Source: Fragilariopsis cylindrus CCMP1102 (Eukaryota > Bacillariophyta > Bacillariophyceae > Bacillariales > Bacillariaceae). Taken from it: a stretch of DNA of 44,599 bases. Positions 33,564 through 42,196 of this stretch are shown piece after piece. The stretch covers positions 1 to 44,599 of the forward strand of contig FMBT01000582.1 in the NCBI GenBank assembly GCA_900095095.1. Direction: 5' to 3'. Numbering within the stretch: position 1 is the stretch's first letter; every line of letters starts with the position of its first letter. Below the pieces are notes generated by a model, which was not told where the DNA came from, made no database searches, and saw only the letters and a list, made by a program, of their open reading frames with translations. The position numbers and the translations under genes were made by a program.

Positions 33564-33896
33564 TAATCAACCAACCAACCAACCAACCACATAGCTACCA
33601 ACCAACCACATACAAGGTTGGGGTAGCATAAGAGACAAGCCAATTTGAATTCGTTCTAAGTACAGTACAGTGCACATACAAGTCGACACACACAAGACGA
33701 CGGAGTGACACATCGGAGTACACTTACGAGGTGCAAGATACAAGCTCAACGCGTTTCTTCTATTACGCTCTGTTTAAGACAACAGCCAAGTGACTAAGAC
33801 AAGAGGGGGGGTATCATAAGAGACCATCCATTTCGCAGCGCTTCTAAGTACAGTAGATATCACATACTACAAGTAAGATTTCCAATTACCAATTCG

Positions 33897-34345
33897 TACG
33901 GAGTAAGTGTTGTTCTGTTGATTCAAATTCGCGATATTCATCACCACTAACAAACTACTGGTTATTTTTTGTGTTTAATGCGACTTTGACGAAACAGAGC
34001 TTCATATCTTGTGTTCGAATAGGTTGACGTCGATTCGAAAGATAGGGTATTTACAAGTACGGTATTTATAGTACGAGACGCGAGTAAGTGTTGCTCGTTT
34101 GATTGACAGCATTCAATTATATTTTCACTAACAAAGTACTAGTTATTTCAAGTCGATTTTGATAACTGCTACGAAATCGAGCGTCATTTCCTGATCAATC
34201 AGTACGAGACGCGAGTACAACGCGAGTAAGTGTTGCTCGTTTGATTGACAGCATTCAATTATGTTTGTACTAGCCAAACAGTAGTGCTTTTGCGACATTT
34301 TTGATAACTACTTAAAAATCGAGCATCATTTCTCGATCCGTACGA
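33897..34345. repeat. Left subterminal array, three units
   Basis: Units of 140-180 bp contain GAGTAAGTGTTG, TTGACAGCATTCAATTAT and AAATCGAGC (GAGC at 33997, 34179, 34321), plus GTACGAGACGCGAGTA between them. They are the reverse complement of the right array. Confidence 0.85.
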
Positions 34346-34352
34346 GACGCGA

Positions 34353-34403
34353 GTACGGATCGAACGTTCGTACGGATCGAACGTTCGTACGGATCGAACG
34401 TTC
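34353..34403. repeat. Three exact 17-bp palindromic units
   Basis: GTACGGATCGAACGTTC is repeated three times head to tail and holds the palindromes GAACGTTC and, across unit borders, CGTACG. It sits between the left array and the transposase gene, at the probable promoter. Confidence 0.9.
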
Positions 34404-34513
34404 GTACGGTCTACTGCAACTGTCAATAGAAGACCTTATTCTGCTTCGTCTTCTAACTCTGCTTCATCTTCCTCTTCCTCCTCTTCTGCTCTGATAGGAT
34501 ACGATTGTTCACA

Positions 34514-37500
34514 ATGAGTGGAAATATAACAAAAAGAAAAGGGCGCAGGAAAGCAGCAAAGGTGCCGGTGACTGCAGTTTCACAGAGTGAAACTAAGAAA
34601 AGAGGACGTCCAGCTAGAGATAACAGAAAGCCTCCACCGGCAACTGCTGCGCCACCTCCAGGTGCTTCACGACAATTATTATTATCACCACCATCATTAC
34701 TATCACCGGCCTGTGCAGTGTCTGTATCTTCTTCTTTGACTTCCAGTTCTACTCCAAGGAGGAAGGTTAGTCCTCCTACTCATACTGTTACAGGTAATGA
34801 TCATGAAAGTTCTCCAAGTAAGTTTCTATGTTTAGAACAAGAAGAATTGAAGGTTGACTTAGCCTCTGCTCTAGAAGTTTCGGCAGAGAATTTAGTAGAG
34901 ACTCTGACGTCTCTCTTGATTAAATTAAATAATAATACAGCTCCATCTTCACCGGCGGTGGCATCAGTGACTGCGGCATCACCAGCAACAGTCGAGACAG
35001 CGTTAGCTCCATCTGCAGCTTCACCTGTAATATACTCCAATTATACAAGACCGTCGCCACCAATTGAATTTGATATAGATGCTTTCAAGGTTGCCGATCG
35101 ATCCGATTCTGCGGCAAGGAAGGGTAAGAGTAGAGCTGTAAATAATTTAGTACAAACTATATTAGGAGAGTATTGTTCTAACCACTATTCACAACAACAA
35201 CTAGTATTAGCATTGCACACTGCGTCCAAGGATCCGCGTGTTAGACCTTTTTTTAAAAGTGCAGGACTAGCAGACGTTGAAGATTTAGCAGCCATGCGTT
35301 TTCACCATGAACAATCAATCGTATTTTGATAACAACAAATGATTCTAAAAGAAGGGTAGTGCAAATGATGATGTACGGTCTTACGAACAGTCCCTATACT
35401 CAGCAATGGCCGAATCCCCAATATCTTCTAATCGCACAACAACAGTGCCTTCCATTGCTTCCCGTACCAGATTGTTTTCAGGTATTCCATACATTACTTT
35501 GACAAGATGTATGAGCAGGGCCAAAGCACATCGGAAGAACATGCGTGACAATAACGGTACTGTTTTTGGCCGTGTACTGAAACGTCTGGGGCGTACGAAG
35601 GTGACACCTGAGTTGCACGCGGAGTTTTTACGCTGGTTGGACAATCACCATATGGTCATACAGAGTCCGTTAGCTTCAGACACACTACTGGTACCCGACG
35701 GTACCACTAGTGGGGTCAAGAAACGTGTAAACAAGATCTTACTTCAAATACCTGTCAGGGAGCTGCACAACGACTTAATAGATGCCGATCCTCTGGTTGG
35801 TCTAGCTGGAGCACGTGATTGCAATGGTAAAATATTGATATCTGATACAAAATTGAGGGAATTGTTACCGCCACATTTACGAATGATGAGTGATCGGTAT
35901 AAAATAATGTGTGGGTGCGAACCGTGTATTCAAATGATCAACCTTCAACAGAGCTATAACCGGTTTATTTGTTACCGAATCAAGGATTTCAAGGAGATAC
36001 GCGATGGTTTCAATCCAAGAACAAGGAGATATATGGCGGCAGACGAACCCTCAAGAAATACCAGGACAAGGTGCAGCCACAGGGAGAGGCTAGGTTTAAG
36101 ACCGCCAAACTAGCGATGGTTTGTTGCTTGTGTGCTCCGCCTGATGACAGGTTCCAATCTCTTCATCAATTGGACTGTGTTACGGGCGAGTGCACAGCTT
36201 GTCCTGGGTTCGACCGGCCTCCTGAAGAATTGACTATGAACAATGATATTTCTTTCCATTTGTACGATGTCCTCCCGTCCTGTAGCATACACAACATGTT
36301 GCCAAAATTTCCGCCGGTGATTGATGGGGTTAGGCTAGTCCAAACGAAATCCTGCGTTCAATGCGATTTGCTTTGGAGGCGGACCCAAACTACGTACGGG
36401 GTGGCTTTTACAAAAGGAAATATTTAACCCAAAAGAAATGTGGGTTTCAAGAGTTCTTCACTGATTATTACCTTCCTCATTTGGAAAAATACACTTATCA
36501 TCGCTTCCTGAAGATTATACTCAGCAAATCGAACATCGAAGACGTCCGTTTTAGTCGACTACAACCGGGCGAGGTGGCTGGTTCACGAGATTACGCGGAA
36601 CGCTTACTAATGAAATTCCACATGGAAATCCAGAGTGAACACTTCGGTCAGGGAAGAGATCTATCAATTGAGGGTAACGACATCAAATTTTATCCTGTCG
36701 GAGAAACAGAAACAACCTCGCATTTCTATTCCTTCCTGAAAGATTCGAAAATACAAAATGCTGCCACGACGGATAAACACATGGATCGCTTAATTAAAAT
36801 CTTAAAAGAAAAAAAAGTCTTGAGTGAACGCTTATACGAAACAACCGATGGTTGTGGCGCTCAGTATCGATCAGCAACAGCGCTATGGTTCTTATCAGGA
36901 TTATCAATCAAACATAACATTGTAATTGATCGTTCGTTCGGTGCTCCCGGTCATGGTACGTTATTCTAAACTATTGTATCTAAAATATGCTTTGCTTTGT
37001 TTTGTCGTATCTAACTTTTATTTATTTTATTTCATTTGGTATTACAGGGAAAAGGTATCGTGGACGGAGTCAACGGTACTGATAAAAACTTATTGATACG
37101 TTATTCTGCGAGGGAGCTGAAGCAAGCGATGGATAGCATTGCCGAAGAAGATGCTGTCGATGACAAAAAACGTTTTGCAGCACATAGCGTAAACGAAATC
37201 GGTAAAGAATTCTCATTAGCTGAAGAATGTGCACGACTGTTGCGTATCGGGAGATCCGGGGGTCAAATCGGGAGGAAAATCAGCCAAGAGAGAAAATTCG
37301 CGGGCCATCAAACACCACGAGTGGTTAGTGTGGAAAAAAGAAGATACAGTTTCGGAACTGAAATACAAAACTGTTGAGTTTTCAAAGGAAGCAAAACAAG
37401 CTGGTGGAACGTCAAACAAAAGATACCATGTATATTGCTGTCCTGAGTTGGGTACCGGTCGTGTTGCTTTAAGAAGAATTCCCTGCGCTTGCGTACCGTG

Positions 37501-38170
37501 TGATACTACTATTCGATTACCATGGCAAGTCGGTGTGAAGGCACCAAAACAACCAAGATTTGCCACCGTGAAGGATTGCCGATATCGAAAAATACTTGGA
37601 CTAAGGAACGAATGGGATGTGGTTCGCCTAGAAGTCGACCATGTCAAGGCCAACATAGACGACGTAGACACTGCGAGAGAAGAAATTCTTGTTTCGTTAA
37701 GTTCCAATATAGCAGCCACAATTGAGATTGGTGGATACGGTGCTATTGTAACTAATGATGAAGCCGCGAGGGATGGATACTGGATGGTGGAGTGGACTAG
37801 TGAATCATATACGTGTCAAGAAACTGGTAGATTAGTATGTGATGGATTTTATTTGAATGAAGTTCCAGGAGGACCACAATGGTGGACCCCGAGTGGACTG
37901 CCAGTAACAACCCCACTAGTGAACATTGTCATGGGGGATGTTAAAATGGATCCAATTGAGGAAGGAAGAAATGTCCCATCGTCATCTCATGTTAGTAGAA
38001 GGCAATGCCTAGAAAAAGAAGCCCTGCGTGTTAAACGTGACAGCCATGACTATATATTTGATGAGATTTTTAGAAGAGAAACTTTAGAATATGAAACAAG
38101 AGCAGAAGAAGAGGAAGAGGATGAAGATGAAGAAGAGTTAGAGGAAGAGTCAGAAGCAGAAGCAGAATAA
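34514..38170 (+). CDS. DDD/E-type transposase with AT-hook N-terminus, frame-broken
   Basis: ATG 34514 (the track's TTG at 34505 is not needed). The N-terminus is basic and Pro/Ala-rich with an AT-hook (KKRGRPARDN). Frames then change near 35326-35365, 36015, 36410 and 37250. All but the first cluster can be healed by one base in a short homopolymer: TTT at about 36015, AAAA at about 36412, GGG at about 37249. One intron (36956-37047, GTACG...TTACAG) joins GAPGHG|KGIVDGVNGTDK. Cys pairs (CGCEPC; CCLCAPP...CTACPGF; CVQCDLL) suggest a zinc-binding part. The catalytic candidates are D in SRDYAER (36589), D in TTDGCGAQYRS (36847) and D in GIVDGVNG (37063), matching transposases with a SDGCxxQY...SHGKxxxDGxxG core. 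The C-terminus is acidic (Glu-rich). Intact or decayed is undecided. Confidence 0.72.
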
Positions 38171-38239
38171 GGTCTTTATTATCACTTGCAGTAGACCGTA
38201 CCACTGCAGTAGACCGTACCATGATCCGGACCTAACAGT

Positions 38240-39010
38240 ACTGTACGTCGTACTCGCGTCTCGTACAGAAATGACGCTCGATTTTGAAGTAGTTATCAAA
38301 AATGTCGCAAAAGAACTGGTAATTTGCTAGTACAAACATAATTGAATGCTGTCAATCAAACGAGCAACACTTACTCGCGTCTCGTACCGTACTGTGTGTC
38401 GTACTCAGTCTCGTACTGTTCGATTGCCAGAATAGACGCTCGATTTCGAAGCAGTTGTCAACAATGTCGCGAAACAACTAGTAGTTTGCTAGTACCAACA
38501 TAATTGAATGCTGTTTATTAACGTAGCATCGCTTACTCGCGTCTCGTACCGTACTGTACGTCGTACTCGTACTCGTACTGATCGATCGCAAGAATTGAAG
38601 CTCGATTTCGAAGCAGTTGCCAACATCGACTGGAAATAACTAGTAGTTTGCTAGTAGAAATATAATTGAATGCTGTCAATTAACGTAGCATCACTTACTC
38701 GCGTCTCGTACTGTGTGTCGTACTGTGTGTCGTACTCGTACTGATCGATCGCAAGAATTGATGCTCGATTTCGAAGCAGTTGCCAACATCGTCGCGAAAT
38801 AACTAGTAGTTTGCTAGTAGAAATATAATTGAATGCTGTCAATTAACGTAGCAAAAAATTACTTCGACTTAATCATGTAAATACCGTTTGAACGCAAGAA
38901 AACAAGCTCGATTTCGAAGCATTATCAACAATGTCGCAAAACAACTAGTAGTTTGCTAGTACCAACATAATTGAATGCTGTCAATTAACAGAGCAAAATT
39001 TACCGCGTAA
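38240..39010. repeat. Right subterminal array, five units
   Basis: GCTCGATTT starts units at 38276, 38438, 38600, 38763 and 38906 (spacing 162, 162, 163, 143). Each carries GTTTGCTAGTA or close variants, ATAATTGAATGCTGTCAATT and usually TTACTCGCGTCTCGTAC. The orientation is opposite to the left array, as expected for transposase-binding sites. Confidence 0.88.
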
Positions 39011-39313
39011 GGAATTTTTTGATCAATCCCGCGATGCGCTGTTTTCAGCTTCGACAAGTACCCCATATGGGGCAAATTCTACGCAGATCACTCGCAGGGC
39101 GTTGCCGACACCACCTACACCTGGCGATGCGTCTTGATTCAATGCATGGTAAATGATTGGTCAGTTATACGACCAATGAGCTTCTGTAGAAGCTAAAAAT
39201 GCCCCCAATTGATAGTACTTCACTGCATAGCGCGTGTTGTAGTAGAAGCGTCTGTCCGCAGATTGTCACACAGTAGCGAAAAACGAATCACATCCGCGCG
39301 GAACACGCCTTAA

Positions 39314-40069
39314 TTCTTCTAAACAAGTTTGAAAGATAAGAAAATAACTAACTTCTCTTAGGTAAGGTGCACCAACCTACCGCCCAAGTCATCTACAATA
39401 CCCCCCCCCCCTTCAACATTATACCCATATAGAGGGACTATCTTTTTGAGTGTATAGAGGGACTATCTTTCTGAGTGGACTGTTGGTCAATAATGAGCAG
39501 AATGGGCCATTTGATTTGGGGTATGTTTTGGTGCATGCTGTGTTTGAGCTTATGAGCTGCCAGGAGGCTGAATTAAATTGATTAGTCATCTAAAGAAGGC
39601 TTTTTCAAATGGTGATGGAAAGAGATGTGGAGGGTGCCCACATACATGCAATACCCCCCCCCCCCCCCCCGAATTGTGATAGTAGGTGCAATTCCATCAA
39701 TTCTGACCAATTTCTGAAAAGGTTCATGTGTGGTTATGTGTGGCTGGTTGCAAGGATTCTTTCCCCCCCCCCCCCTCCTCTCTAGATTGTTAATGATAAT
39801 AAGTGTTGAGTTATTGGGGTCCAACAAGATTATCAACAGTCACTTTCTATTGCCAAGAGGCATTACATACCATTTTTCGGTTAAGCTTTTTTCCCGCTAA
39901 CCAATTTTATTGTTATTGTGTATGAATAACACTTATTGGACTCGGCTAAATATTGCTTTCGTCAGTCCGGCTGCGCGTAGACATAAACTAATATATAGGC
40001 AGTTATATTTTTTGTCAGTAGAAATCCTAAACCAATTCTATTAAATAAATAATAATGATTTCGGGTCAA
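39314..40069. repeat. Right part of the split host repeat, with poly-C tracts
   Basis: Starts with the continuation of the repeat (ACTTCTCTTAGG, AAGGTGCACCAA) beyond the transposon. Poly-C runs are at 39401-39411, 39654-39670 and 39763-39775. No gene. Confidence 0.6.
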
Positions 40070-40640
40070 GACACAAAATAAAATTTGGTAGCGTAAAAAT
40101 GATGAGCGAATAATGACACTCACAACTTCTTCTCACGTTTTGATAGTCCGTTCTTCGAGTATCTATAAATAATCGCAATCCAGTTTGAATACCACCACCA
40201 AAAGGAACGGGCATCTTCTCACGTTTTGATAGTCCGTTCTTCGAGTATCTATAAATAATCGCAATCCAGTTTAAATACCACCACCACCAAAAGGAACGGG
40301 CATCTTTTCACGTTTGATAGTCCGTTCTTCGAGTATCTCTAAATAATCGCAATCCAGTTTAAATACCACCACCACCAAAAGGAAGGGGCACATCACAATC
40401 ACAATCAAAATCGCAATCAGAAATAATAATTACTTCTGTCACAACACACACACAAAATAAAATTTGGTAGCGTAAAAATGATGGGCGATAAAGGCACTTA
40501 CAACTTCTATTCACGTTTTGATAGTCCGTTCTTCGAGTATCTCTAAATAATCGCAATCCAGTTGAATACACCACCATCACCAAAAGGAAGGGGTACATCA
40601 CAATCACAATCAAAATCGCAATCAGAATAAAAATCACAAT
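40070..40640. repeat. Tandem repeats of ~90 bp upstream of the cell-wall gene
   Basis: The unit TCACGTTTTGATAGTCCGTT, then CGAGTATCT, AATAATCGCAATCCAGTTT and ACCACCACCAAAAGGAA occurs at about 40134, 40216, 40308 and 40510. A longer frame with AAAATTTGGTAGCGTAAAAA appears at about 40080 and 40459. Confidence 0.85.
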
Positions 40641-40711
40641 CATTCTTACCACTCATAAATGTCGAATTATTTCGTTGTGAATTATTATTCTCTCAGTAAT
40701 TTTACCTGCCA

Positions 40712-42196
40712 ATGATTACAATAACAACATTAGCAACAGCAATAACAACAGCAGTCATGAATTTCATCTCAGTCTTTCCGAGTCGGGAAGAAGAAGTAGA
40801 AGAATTAGTAGTAGTAGTAGTAGTAGTAGTAGAAGAAGATGATGATGATAATCACATTGGTGTTGTTGAGGCTAGGGCTAATATCGATAGTAGAGAGAAT
40901 CAAAATCATAATCATTATTATGATAAGTTACGTGCACTACTTATGATGATGTTAGTTGTTGGAACATTGACACTCTTTACTACTAAATTCCTTCGTAACT
41001 TGCACAATGATTCTATTCATAATTCGGCATATGAATATTCGAAAGAAGCAATATCAATTGGAGATGACAATGACAAAGGCAACAGCAGCAGCAGTAGCAG
41101 CAACAATCACACCGCATCCACAACCATAACCACATCCACAACCACCAGTACCAGTACCACCACTAACGACGATACAACGAAGACCTCGAAAGAGAACGGT
41201 ACGAAGACTTCGAAGGAGGATCTGGAAAAGAAAAAGGTACTACTGTTGTTGTTGGTATCGAGTCATTGAAGAACGTTTCAGGAAAAAAGCACTAAAACTG
41301 GAAAGAGCATCACAGAAAGCAAAGGGAGGAAAAGATTACCAATGATTACGACGGTGTCTACGCTGACGGAAACTATAGGAACGAAAACTCCGACAAAGGC
41401 GAAGTATTAGAACGCGAGCTAGAAGACAAAGGAGGAAAAGTATCCAAGGGTGATGACTCTTGGGGTGGCTACTACAAAGACAAAACAAGCAAAGGAGGAA
41501 AAGGATCCAAGGGTGATGACTCTTGGGGTGGCTACTACGAAGACAAAGGAAGCAAAGGAGGAAAAGATCCAAGGGTAACAACTCATGGGCTGGCTACTAC
41601 GAAGACAAAGGAAGCAAAGAAGGAAAAGGATCCAAGGGTAACAACTCATGGGCTGGCTACTACGAAGAAGGAAAAGGAGGAAAAGGCAAAGGAGGCGAAA
41701 AGAGTAAAGGAAAAGGCAAAGGAGGCGGAAAGAGTAATGGAAAGGCAAGCCTATATCAAGTCCAACTGATTCTCCAACGTTTGCACCAACCGGGAGCCCA
41801 ACTAATCTAACGTTTGCACCAACTGGAAGTCCATTTGAAGAAACATCACTCGCACCAACACCACCAACAACACTACGACCAACAGATGAACCAACATCAG
41901 AACCAACATCAGCACCAACACGAACTCCATGTAGGGGCGATGACCGTAGACGTTGTGAAGACTGTGATACTTTCTTACAAAAACAATAGAAAGAAGACTT
42001 GTGCTAAATGGGTTAAGAGAAAACCCAAGAAGCGATGCAAAAAAAGAAAGATCAAATTTTTCTGTCCTTCTATTGCAAACCGAAATGTCAACCAACCGAT
42101 TCTCCAACGTTTGCACCAACCGGGAGTCCAACTAATTCTCCAACGTTTGCACCAACTGGGAGTCCAAGTAGAGCAGAGTCAACAGATCCACCACAC
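40712..42196 (+). CDS. Cingulin-like secreted/membrane Lys-Gly-Trp-Tyr repeat protein, frame-broken
   Basis: ATG 40712. Early Glu/Val and Asp stretches precede a hydrophobic anchor (ALLMMMLVVGTLTLFTTKFL) and a Thr/Ser/Asn-rich region. Frames then change repeatedly. The coding path continues EKGTTVVVGIESLKNVSG, DYDGVYADGNYRNENSDKGE, then four 63-bp (21-aa) repeats with the core SKGGKGSKGDDSWGGYY (third interval 62 bp: a G missing near 41566). Next come a GKGKGGGKSNGK stretch, a PT-rich spacer (PTDSPTFAPTGSPTN), a basic Cys-rich domain (PCRGDDRRRCEDC; KKTCAKWVKRKPKKRC; CKPKC) and more PTFAPTGSPS. Alternating Lys-rich and Trp/Tyr-rich repeats are the mark of cingulins, diatom girdle-band biosilica proteins. 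The PSxx array may be part of the same protein. Confidence 0.65.

Larger units (their letters stand above)
33356..39313 (+). mobile_element. 5.95-kb DNA transposon flanked by TTAA
   Basis: TTAA flanks both sides (33356-33359 and 39310-39313). The ends are inverted: GGCGCGTTCCG (33360) matches the reverse complement of 39299-39309 in 10 of 11 bases. Inside are a 54-bp hairpin, three inverted subterminal units on the left, a transposase gene (34514-38170, +) and five units on the right in opposite orientation. The insertion splits an older repeat whose paralogue at 30967-31150 has no insert. A TTAA target occurs in piggyBac, Kolobok and Sola3 elements; the family here is not settled. Confidence 0.8.
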
